Under the pieces are notes generated by a model. That model did not search any database, was not told the DNA's origin, and was given only the letters and a program-made list of their open reading frames with translations. From Chitinophaga sp. S165 (lineage in GTDB: Bacteria; Bacteroidota; Bacteroidia; Chitinophagales; Chitinophagaceae): 64,000 bases of DNA. Positions 1 through 7,907 of the stretch are shown piece by piece. Where the stretch lies: positions 558,001-622,000 of the forward strand of contig NZ_QGTG01000003.1 in NCBI RefSeq assembly GCF_003182155.1, given 5' to 3'. A program made the translations under genes and the position numbers. Position 1 is the stretch's first letter. Every line of letters starts with the position of its first letter.

Positions 1-315
1 CTGTGGCTTGGTGTGCAGGGCTGGCTGTGTGTTTGGCACTATCAGCACGGTGGTATAGCCTCCCCTGGCAGCTGCGGTAACCCCACTCTGGAGGTCTTCC
101 TTATATTCCTGGCCGGGATCGCAGAAGTGCGCAAAGAGATCGGTCCATCCAAGTGAAACATGCAGGTTACTACCCGTCACCACCCTGGCCTGAGCGGAGG
201 AAATGTCCTTCCCGATCTGGCGGATGATGCCGTTTTCAATCAGAATATCCTGCTGTTGCCCGTGAAATGGGGACGATGGTGCGACTATCTGTACGCTTTT
301 GAGTAATATGTGCAT
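1..315 (-). CDS. Dihydroorotase-family amidohydrolase, N-terminal part (runs off the left edge)
   Basis: The 105 visible residues begin with the small beta domain of cyclic amidohydrolases, followed by the first barrel strand and the motif DPGQEYKEDLQSG, then GGYTTVLIVPNT. This matches dihydroorotase (canonical ...REPGxExKEDxxTG...GGFTTVxxMPNT), which interconverts carbamoyl-aspartate and dihydroorotate in cytosolic pyrimidine synthesis. The metal-binding D-x-H-x-H-x-R of active enzymes reads D59-L-F61-A-H63-F-C65: the first His and the substrate-binding Arg are replaced. From memory, many Bacteroidota carry such a diverged form. It may be a non-catalytic partner or use altered ligands. ATG at 315 gives the expected N-terminus. 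The rest of the gene is outside the window. Confidence 0.8.
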   Translation of the reverse strand, partial: MHILLKSVQIVAPSSPFHGQQQDILIENGIIRQIGKDISSAQARVVTGSNLHVSLGWTDLFAHFCDPGQEYKEDLQSGVTAAARGGYTTVLIVPNTQPALHTKPQ

Positions 316-365
316 GCTTTAATACTAACTGTGTCTATTCCTTGTCTGATAAAAAATACCGGCTG

Positions 366-399
366 CAAAAGTAATTGAAATTCGGATTAGGCGGAGCAA
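366..399 (-). promoter_or_regulatory. Candidate Bacteroidota promoter for the dihydroorotase-like gene
   Basis: On the minus strand TACTTTTG (366-373) matches the -7 consensus TAnnTTTG exactly. A TTG lies 23 nt upstream (397-399), slightly longer than the usual 19-21 nt. The box is about 50 nt upstream of the ATG at 315. Pattern match only. Confidence 0.4.
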
Positions 400-542
400 C
401 CCTTAACGATTTAATAATACACCCATTATATTTAATTGATATATTTTTGCGGAAAATTAAGCCATTTTTCTTTAAGAGGGGGACCGATATTAAATAATAG
501 AAAACCCGAAGAGTGTTTTACCCGACCTATGAACGTTTCGTA

Positions 543-2255
543 ATGTATTTACGGACAATGACCCTGTTAGTAGCTATTTTTTGTTGCTCTTACAGTAATA
601 CTAATGCGCAACGCCTGGAGGCTATCGGAAACGAGAAGCCGCTGAAAATAACAGGTGGCATTGGCCTCGAACAAATTGCCTATTGGTCTTCCGGACTTGG
701 AGATGGCCGTAGGGACCCTTACAACTTTTTCCTGAACGGCAATCTGAATATTGACCTGTACGGTTGGTCCGTTCCATTCTCTTTCAATTATTCGAATCAG
801 AGCAATGTGGCATTTTCCCAGCCGTTCAACCAATACGGACTGACGCCCACCTATAAATGGGTGACCGGACATATAGGTTACTCCAGCATGAATTTTTCCA
901 GTTATACCTTATCCGGGCATCTGTTTAACGGTATCGGTGTCGACCTTGCGCCTCCCGGCCGTTTTAAATTCAGTGTGATGTATGGGCGTTTGCAGAAGGC
1001 TGTGGAAGCTGATACTTCGCGCAGCGACATCATACCTGCATATAAGCGTATGGGATATGGTTTCAAAGCGGGGTACAGCACGGGGAAGGACAATATCGAG
1101 GTAATGGTCTTCCGCGGAAAGGACGACGAGAACTCGATCCGTCCGCTACCTGCAAGCTATTCGCTGACCCCCCAGGAGAACGTTGCCATGGGACTTAACT
1201 TAACCAAACAGTTCTTCAACCGCTTGTTGTTCAATGCAGAAGTAGCGGTGAGCGCGCTGACAAGAGATACCCGTGCCGTAACCGACAGCGCTGAGCATAA
1301 CACAGCACCGACAGGGGGCCTGATATCTAAAAACAGTTCTACCGCCATGTATACTGCTTATAAAGCAGGTCTTGGTTATAACGGCAATCATTATACCATC
1401 GGACTGGGATATGAATGGGTAGCACCGGAGTATAAAACGTTGGGCGCCTATTATTTTACAAACGATTTTGAGAACATAACCGGTAACCTGCAGGTACGCA
1501 TGTTAAAGGACAGGCTTACCGCCGCTGTTAATGCCGGTGTGCAGCGTAACAACCTCAGTAATGATAAGCTTAGCACGATGCGCCGTTTCGTAGGGGCATT
1601 GAATCTCAGCTTTGCCGCAACGAAGAAAATGAACTGGAACTTCAGTTATTCCAACTTCCAGTCTTTTGTAAATATCCGTTCTCAGTTTGACTACCTGAAT
1701 GAGCTGACCCCTTATGAAAATATTGATACGCTGAATTATACGCAGGTATCCAGCAATGCGTCGCTTGGTTTTAATTACAACATTTCGCAGAGCAAGGAAA
1801 AGATGCAAATGTTTGTCTGTAATGTTTCCTATATGGAGTCGTCAGATAAACAGGGTGGCGTAAAGCAGCCTTCAGGTGTCGTATTCTACAACCTCAATGC
1901 ATCTTACAATCTGCAGCTGATACCTAAGAACATGTCGATAATGGCAGGCTTCAATGCTAACAGGAACTCTGCGCTGGATATGGAATCCATTACGATGGGG
2001 CCGACCCTGGGATTGAATAAGAGTGTACTGAATAAAAAAATGAGACTCTCCGGCACGCTCTCCTGGAATGGAAGCTACACCAACGGAGAGAACACGTCCC
2101 GTATTCTTACAGCAAGGGCCGGAAGCGCTTATACGATCAAAAAAGTACACAGTCTGAACCTGGCTGTTACTGCATTGAACCGTAACAATACGAAGGGAAG
2201 CACAAGAAAAATATCTGAGTTAACCACTACACTGGGATATAATTATAATTTTTAA
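543..2255 (+). CDS. Outer-membrane beta-barrel protein, first gene of the surface/toxin operon
   Basis: The protein (570 residues) starts with a Sec signal peptide (MYLRTMTLLVAIFCCSYSNT-NAQ). The remainder is almost entirely alternating amphipathic beta-strands with aromatic girdles, and it ends in ...YNYNF, the terminal aromatic typical of BamA-inserted barrels. No plug or carboxypeptidase-regulatory domain is present, so it is not a SusC/TonB receptor. I do not recognise a family. An in-frame ATG 30 nt upstream (513) would put a charged extension before the signal peptide, so 543 is preferred. Only 13 nt separate it from the next gene, indicating an operon. A likely role is an outer-membrane anchor or pore for the products downstream; this is inference from context. 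Confidence 0.7.
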   Translation: MYLRTMTLLVAIFCCSYSNTNAQRLEAIGNEKPLKITGGIGLEQIAYWSSGLGDGRRDPYNFFLNGNLNIDLYGWSVPFSFNYSNQSNVAFSQPFNQYGLTPTYKWVTGHIGYSSMNFSSYTLSGHLFNGIGVDLAPPGRFKFSVMYGRLQKAVEADTSRSDIIPAYKRMGYGFKAGYSTGKDNIEVMVFRGKDDENSIRPLPASYSLTPQENVAMGLNLTKQFFNRLLFNAEVAVSALTRDTRAVTDSAEHNTAPTGGLISKNSSTAMYTAYKAGLGYNGNHYTIGLGYEWVAPEYKTLGAYYFTNDFENITGNLQVRMLKDRLTAAVNAGVQRNNLSNDKLSTMRRFVGALNLSFAATKKMNWNFSYSNFQSFVNIRSQFDYLNELTPYENIDTLNYTQVSSNASLGFNYNISQSKEKMQMFVCNVSYMESSDKQGGVKQPSGVVFYNLNASYNLQLIPKNMSIMAGFNANRNSALDMESITMGPTLGLNKSVLNKKMRLSGTLSWNGSYTNGENTSRILTARAGSAYTIKKVHSLNLAVTALNRNNTKGSTRKISELTTTLGYNYNF

Positions 2256-2268
2256 ATACACAGGAACC

Positions 2269-4506
2269 TTGCTTAAACGTACCCTATATATACTGAGGCT
2301 GCTGGTTATACTATCGCTGTTCTGGGGAAAGGCAGCTGCACAGACGAACTATCCTGTGATGGCTTCTATGCAGATCAATCCTCCTTACAGCCTGTACCTC
2401 AGTGACTATGCAGCACCTGATCTGCAACGCATGCAAGTGAATCTATTACTGAAGGATATCACTACAAGCGATTATAAATGCCGTTTGAGGATAAAGATCG
2501 AGGGCTTTGGTATCACCATGCAAAGTAAGCCGGGGTTTTATACTGCGCCGATCATTCTGCAGGGTGGTGAGATGATCACACTCAGCGGGCCGGACCTGGC
2601 AGTTTATCTGAATCCGCAGAACCTGTTGATACAGGGGCTGGACAACAGTGCATTTACGAAACAAGGTGCTAAGCTTCCCGAAGGGATTTACAAATTCAGC
2701 GTGGAAGTACTGGACTATACCAGGAATATTGTTGTGTCTAATATGGGGAATGCAGTTGTATCCACGTTCCTGAGTTATCCGCCTATTATCAATCTGCCGA
2801 TGGCCAATACGAAAGTTGATGCTATGGAACCGCAAAACCTGGTATTTCAATGGGTGCCTCGTCATACGGCTTCATTTAATGCAGCTTTTAATGTGGCGTA
2901 TAAATTTAAGCTGGTGGAGCTTATTCCGGCAGACCGTGATCCTAATGACGCCCTGCGTACTACCCGTCCTGTATATGAAACATTGATCGCGCAGACCATG
3001 CTGGTGTATGGTCCGGGGGAACCGATGCTGACTCCCGGGAAGAACTACGCCGTGCAGGTACAAGCTATTGAAGCCGAAGGAAAGGATATGTTCATTAACG
3101 ATGGTTTCAGTGAAGCAGTGAAGTTCACCTATGGCGAGAAGTGTGGTATACCCGTTGACGTGATTGCGGCAATAGCAGGTAAGAATGATCTGAAATTATC
3201 ATGGAAGACAGGTGTTTCCCAACAGGCGTTCACAGTACGTTATAGAGAAGCAGGCGATAATCCTTCACAATGGTATGAGGAAACAAGTTATCTGCCACAG
3301 TATACGATCACTGGTCTGAAACCCGGTAAGAAGTACGAGTACCAGGTGAATGCACAGTGTATATGGGGCTTCGGTGATTACTCGGCCATACAGGCTTTCA
3401 CCATGCCAAATGAAACGATGGAGGAAGGAGATTTTGTATGCGGTAAGACAGTGAGTGAGGGCGAGGTAGCTAATCGTACGGGATTAGAAACGCTGAAAGA
3501 AGGAGATGTAATTATAGCGGGCGACTTTAAAGTGGAGGTGAAAAAGGCGGAAGGTTCAAAAGGTTCATTCTCCGGTAACGGAAAGATCAAAGTACCGTTC
3601 CTGAATTTCGTGACCTTGCCTGTTGTGTTCAAGAATATCAGTGTGAATACTGATAAGAAGATGTATGCAGGGGTGATAGAATTGCAACGCGATGATATTA
3701 AAACGGTGACCGACAATATGAATGAGGCGCTGGACGGCTACCTGGAAAAGATCAGCGATATCGTTGATAAGATAGATACTGCAGGACTTAAATCAATAGA
3801 TGCAGCAGGGATGCTTGCTGACCTGGATAAAATGAAGGGCTGGGATGAGCTGGATAATGCTACGCTGGAAAAGCTGGGTGAGATAGGAACGAAGTTGCAG
3901 GAACTGCAACAGTTGCAGGAAGCTCAGAACATGACGCCGGAAGAGAAGCAATCGGCCGCTAAGAAAATAGCAGAACAGTTGCAGAAACTTGCCGACGAAG
4001 CGAAAGCGACGATCAAAGCGGCGTTGGAAGAGCTGAAAAAACTGGTGAACATCTTCCGGAAAGGATTAACTGAAATAAGAAAAGATTACTCAGCAGATAA
4101 GATCACGGCGCTGAAGAATGACTTTGAAGAGAAGTACAAGAAAGCGAAGGAATTTATCGATAAGAACAACTCGATGTTAGGGTTTAAAGTGCCTGAGTCG
4201 GTAGATGAATCTGTAATGAGAGTGTTTGATCTTACTGATACAGTAGCGACGAAGCTGCCGGAAGTAATTGAAGCCTACAAAACAGCGCAGAAGGCGCTTA
4301 ACCAGGCGACGATCCTGAAGATCCTGGATGAAAATAAATCGGCCGAGGATGAAGAGACGGTGGTGAATGGATTAAACATAAAGGACCAGCCGTTCAAAAC
4401 ATTTATCATGAATGCTTTGAAGACTGTGAAGGAAGATGAATTGCTACCGGATGTAAAAGCATCCATCTTAAACTGGGTTAATGGTATTCTTGAAAAAATG
4501 CAATAA
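2269..4506 (+). CDS. Exported fibronectin type III protein with long alpha-helical tail
   Basis: Of 745 residues, the first 25 form a signal peptide (LKRTLYILRLLVILSLFWG...AAAQ). Residues about 26-285 are beta-rich and of unknown family. Residues about 292-379 form a fibronectin III domain (CGIPVDVIAA...LKLSWKTG...YTITGLKPGKKYEYQVNAQC). A short beta region follows, then about 270 residues rich in E, K, Q, L and A predicted to be long helices or coiled coil. The start codon is TTG at 2269: no in-frame ATG lies between the previous stop and it, and later ATGs would lose the signal peptide. It sits 13 nt after the barrel gene and 4 nt before the toxin-bearing gene. It may be a stalk or adaptor on the cell surface; function unknown. 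Confidence 0.7.
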   Translation: MLKRTLYILRLLVILSLFWGKAAAQTNYPVMASMQINPPYSLYLSDYAAPDLQRMQVNLLLKDITTSDYKCRLRIKIEGFGITMQSKPGFYTAPIILQGGEMITLSGPDLAVYLNPQNLLIQGLDNSAFTKQGAKLPEGIYKFSVEVLDYTRNIVVSNMGNAVVSTFLSYPPIINLPMANTKVDAMEPQNLVFQWVPRHTASFNAAFNVAYKFKLVELIPADRDPNDALRTTRPVYETLIAQTMLVYGPGEPMLTPGKNYAVQVQAIEAEGKDMFINDGFSEAVKFTYGEKCGIPVDVIAAIAGKNDLKLSWKTGVSQQAFTVRYREAGDNPSQWYEETSYLPQYTITGLKPGKKYEYQVNAQCIWGFGDYSAIQAFTMPNETMEEGDFVCGKTVSEGEVANRTGLETLKEGDVIIAGDFKVEVKKAEGSKGSFSGNGKIKVPFLNFVTLPVVFKNISVNTDKKMYAGVIELQRDDIKTVTDNMNEALDGYLEKISDIVDKIDTAGLKSIDAAGMLADLDKMKGWDELDNATLEKLGEIGTKLQELQQLQEAQNMTPEEKQSAAKKIAEQLQKLADEAKATIKAALEELKKLVNIFRKGLTEIRKDYSADKITALKNDFEEKYKKAKEFIDKNNSMLGFKVPESVDESVMRVFDLTDTVATKLPEVIEAYKTAQKALNQATILKILDENKSAEDEETVVNGLNIKDQPFKTFIMNALKTVKEDELLPDVKASILNWVNGILEKMQ

Positions 4507-4510
4507 GCGT

Positions 4511-7339
4511 ATGCGTTGGTATAAACTGGTATTATTAACATGGATCATTGCTTTACCGGCCATAGTAAAGGCTGGCGGAGGACCTATAAATAATGAAGAG
4601 GTTATCCGTGAAGGGGTTATTGCATTGAATAAAATGATCCATCAGAACGAGTATAATAACCGTCATCATCAGTCATGGAAGAATAACTATGTATTGATGC
4701 TGGATGGGAATGGAAAGTTTATAGAACAGCGTGACGTTGTTGGTAACACGGCCCTGCTGTTAAGTGATGATGATGTGAAGTCGATCAATGACGCATTAGT
4801 GAAAGTAAATGATAAGAAGACTTTCGGGGTGTATGAGATCGTTTATAATAACTGGTATATTGATCTGTCAGAGAGGATCCCGGAGAACGCTACTATCAAG
4901 TACATTACAGACTATCAGAAATGGTCTAAGGATAATATCCGGAATACGATCGTAAGTGAAATGAAGTCGATCAATGCGGAGATCTTTGAAAAGTCTGAGC
5001 TGAATGGTTATGAAAAGAAGGTAGGTATTGTTTGTGGCCGTGTCGTGGTCCTTCTGAACGGCATGAAACAGCATGCCAGTGTTGTTTTTGATGCACATGG
5101 CGATGAGAGCTGGACAAACGGAGAGTTACGCGACCTGAATGCTAAGATCGATCCTTATCTGCCAAAACTATCGGATGTAAAGAATTTCCTTATCGAATAT
5201 CCGAATGCATTGAAAGTGGCATTTAACACTAAGGGAAGCAAACTGGACCTGCCTGTAATGCCCTATGAGTATAAACCTGCCAAAGGTTCATTCTTTGACG
5301 CCGCATGGGAACGGATCGGTGAACTGGGCACTGCCGGAGGTACCGGTGGTGAAAATAAGGACCCGATAGCTGAATCGGGAAGTGTGGTGTACGATTATGC
5401 GCATGTATTGACGGCAGATGAAATAAGGAACCTCATCAGCGGTTTAGTTGAAATAAGCAACAGGCAGGGTGGTTTTAGTGCACGTGTTTTTATTTCCAGT
5501 TATAAAACTTCAAACGAAGACATAACGAAGATCAGGGAGATCGTTAATAATCCCGGTCCGATGGATGTTATACTCTGGTTCCATGTTGACCTGGACAAGA
5601 CGACGCATAGCGCGTTGTACTTAGGAAAGTCAGTGCCGCAGGCGCGTGAGGTAAGTGTATTCATACGTATGGCGGCAGAATTTATTGAGAGCCTGGGACT
5701 GGCTGCTTCTAACTTTACGCTGACAGGTTTGTTTGACGGCCTTTCTGCATTTATTAATAAGGCACAGGTGCCGGAGCGGTTCTATAATCCTGAGTCGGTG
5801 GACAAAGATGGGAACCCGGATTATAACCCGATCCTATATCAGATCTTCCTGAAGTCGGGCCAACTGCAAAGTGACAGGTTTGGATTAATGGCAGATATGT
5901 TTCCGCAGGAACATATGCAGGCAGGTGGATTTGCTATGTCGCAGATAGAGTTTGCTTTTTATTGTGGTGCATATAATGGCCTGGTGGAGATGGTGGCTTC
6001 AATGCCGAAACTGGCAGGGTGGCTGATCAAGATCATCCTCAATGAAGACAATGCCCGGGAGGAACTTTGGGAGGGGATGAAAGCGTTCGCTAACAAATGT
6101 AACCTGGGCAAGACTGACTATATGCTGGGGGCGATATCACCGGCGTACCCGATGATGAAAATAGGGGAATGTATCACACCTATTATAGTGGACAAGGTGA
6201 AGGAGGCTTATACGGGTAAGAACCCGTGTGTGTACGCTGCTACTACAGGTAAGGTGGTCTTTAACATAGTGATGTTGATCATTCCGCTGACAAGGGCGGG
6301 AGACATTGCCAAGATCGCGGACGTGCTGAGTTACATTGATCCGATCGCATTGCTGTTGCGCGGTATGGGGCTGGGCGCCAGATTGGTCTTTATAGGAGGC
6401 AAGGCGCTTTATTCGTGGGGGAAATTTTATCTTCAACTTATGATCCAGGATGGGAAGATCATCCTCCAGGTGCTTGACGATGCTTTGCGTACCATTGGCA
6501 GGGACCAGATGCCAATGCTGGAACTGGCTATGGCTGGTACGCCGATCAGGGTACGTGTCCCACCTGGTACAGATCTGAGCGGAGAATGGCGTGCTATTCG
6601 CTATATGCAGGATGCGAACGGTCAGAATATCATTTCGCGTGAAGGAGAACGTTTGGTGGAAATGAGCAGGGGGACCGACAGGGAGTCGATACTGGGTATT
6701 ACTGATGATGCGGGTAAGGCTGATGGAGTAGCGGATGATGTGAAGCCTGGGGAAGGCGTAGCAGATGATGCAGCAACACCTGCAACAGGAGATGATTTTG
6801 CTACGGTGAATGGAAGGGTGAAGAAGCCGGGAGACCGGACAGACCTTTACGGTTCATTCAACAAGGCGGATAACAGTAATATTCCCAAGCGTTATCTTGC
6901 TGATGAAAGCCGATTCAATAAATTGGCAGAAGACCCGGCGCAGGGTGGTAAAATTACTCCTAAAACCCGCCAGGAGGCAATGGCAGGACTGGAGGCAGAG
7001 ATGCAGGGAGTTATTAAAGGCGAGATAAAAAGAGGTCCGGCAGATATAGAATTCTTCGATGGTAATGGTACACCATGGGATGTAAAAGGCCCCCGTTCAA
7101 AAGGTGGTCGAATGAATGCTGATATGGACCAGGACCAGGCCTTTGAGTCAATCAGAGCGGAGTTGCAGGACAAACATGATATTATGAACCCGATCACAAA
7201 CCAGTTAAATAAGCGCCATGTTATACTTGATTGTTCATATATGCATGCAGCGGACCATGCTGAACTGTGGAGAAGGTTAAAAGCCGGACTTAGCCAGAGC
7301 GAAATTGATCGTATTGTTGAAGTTAATGTCAAATTCTAA
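4511..7339 (+). CDS. Large exported protein with C-terminal PD-(D/E)xK nuclease-like toxin domain
   Basis: The protein has 942 residues from ATG 4511, four nt after the previous stop. A GTG at 4481 would overlap that gene, and the signal peptide MRWYKLVLLTWIIALPAIVKA begins at 4511. Residues about 25-280 are an unrecognised domain. Residues about 291-400 (SVVYDYAHVLTADEIRNL...) resemble a TPM domain. About 580-640 contain hydrophobic, membrane-insertion-like segments. A low-complexity Asp/Gly/Ala linker (about 732-770) precedes the last 165 residues. There D845-I-E847 followed by W-D857-V-K859 fits the PD-(D/E)xK nuclease signature, and the tail has HVILDCSYMHAADHAELW. A variable toxin at the extreme C-terminus, followed 3 nt later by a small acidic gene, is the hallmark of polymorphic toxins. 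No T9SS sorting domain is present. The nuclease call is inference. Confidence 0.65.
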   Translation: MRWYKLVLLTWIIALPAIVKAGGGPINNEEVIREGVIALNKMIHQNEYNNRHHQSWKNNYVLMLDGNGKFIEQRDVVGNTALLLSDDDVKSINDALVKVNDKKTFGVYEIVYNNWYIDLSERIPENATIKYITDYQKWSKDNIRNTIVSEMKSINAEIFEKSELNGYEKKVGIVCGRVVVLLNGMKQHASVVFDAHGDESWTNGELRDLNAKIDPYLPKLSDVKNFLIEYPNALKVAFNTKGSKLDLPVMPYEYKPAKGSFFDAAWERIGELGTAGGTGGENKDPIAESGSVVYDYAHVLTADEIRNLISGLVEISNRQGGFSARVFISSYKTSNEDITKIREIVNNPGPMDVILWFHVDLDKTTHSALYLGKSVPQAREVSVFIRMAAEFIESLGLAASNFTLTGLFDGLSAFINKAQVPERFYNPESVDKDGNPDYNPILYQIFLKSGQLQSDRFGLMADMFPQEHMQAGGFAMSQIEFAFYCGAYNGLVEMVASMPKLAGWLIKIILNEDNAREELWEGMKAFANKCNLGKTDYMLGAISPAYPMMKIGECITPIIVDKVKEAYTGKNPCVYAATTGKVVFNIVMLIIPLTRAGDIAKIADVLSYIDPIALLLRGMGLGARLVFIGGKALYSWGKFYLQLMIQDGKIILQVLDDALRTIGRDQMPMLELAMAGTPIRVRVPPGTDLSGEWRAIRYMQDANGQNIISREGERLVEMSRGTDRESILGITDDAGKADGVADDVKPGEGVADDAATPATGDDFATVNGRVKKPGDRTDLYGSFNKADNSNIPKRYLADESRFNKLAEDPAQGGKITPKTRQEAMAGLEAEMQGVIKGEIKRGPADIEFFDGNGTPWDVKGPRSKGGRMNADMDQDQAFESIRAELQDKHDIMNPITNQLNKRHVILDCSYMHAADHAELWRRLKAGLSQSEIDRIVEVNVKF

Positions 7340-7342
7340 TGT

Positions 7343-7840
7343 ATGAATAGTGTGACCAAAGAAGAATTATATACCAGGATACAGAACTATCATTTATATG
7401 TGCTTGGTGAGCGGGAAGAGGATGATGATCTGAATGAGCTGATAGCAGATGAAATCGAAATTGCTGATATCAGGCTGGAAGAAATATATGCGGCCGGTTC
7501 TTTATTCAGTAACTGTAAGATATCTGCTGTAGATTTTTATGGCGCACATTTCCATAAAACGACATTCAGGAATTGTGTGGTGGTAGACAGTGTTTTCAGA
7601 AAAGCAGATCTTGGCAGTACCCGTTTTGAGAATTGCCGGTTTGACAACTGTGATCTTTCCCGGTCTGAGTTCATGAATGCCAGGATAGAGCGCTGCACTT
7701 TTGAGAACTGTGATTTCAGTGGAATAATTTTTACCGGTAATAACATTACCGATAGCACTTTTAAATCTATAAATGTTCGTGATGGTGTGTTGAAGAGGAA
7801 TGAAGAACTACGGGTAGAATGGCAGACCTATGAAAGCTAA
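7343..7840 (+). CDS. Pentapeptide-repeat protein, candidate immunity protein
   Basis: The product has 165 residues and no signal peptide, so it is cytoplasmic. Residues about 45-150 are consecutive pentapeptide repeats of A(D/N)LxX type (FRNCV, FRKAD, LGSTR, FENCR, FDNCD, LSRSE, FMNAR), predicted to form a right-handed quadrilateral beta-helix. The N-terminal 40 residues are very acidic (REEDDDLNELIADEIE). It starts 3 nt after the stop of the toxin-like gene, so the two are probably translationally coupled. That position and its acidic character suggest it neutralises the upstream toxin domain. Pentapeptide proteins can mimic DNA, as Qnr/MfpA do for gyrase, which would suit a nuclease inhibitor. 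The immunity role is inferred from neighbourhood only. Confidence 0.65.
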   Translation: MNSVTKEELYTRIQNYHLYVLGEREEDDDLNELIADEIEIADIRLEEIYAAGSLFSNCKISAVDFYGAHFHKTTFRNCVVVDSVFRKADLGSTRFENCRFDNCDLSRSEFMNARIERCTFENCDFSGIIFTGNNITDSTFKSINVRDGVLKRNEELRVEWQTYES

Positions 7841-7907
7841 CAGTCTTCTACTTACAGCATATCAGACTTTACAATAATAAATCCGGTTTGTAATCCGGCC
7901 CTATACT

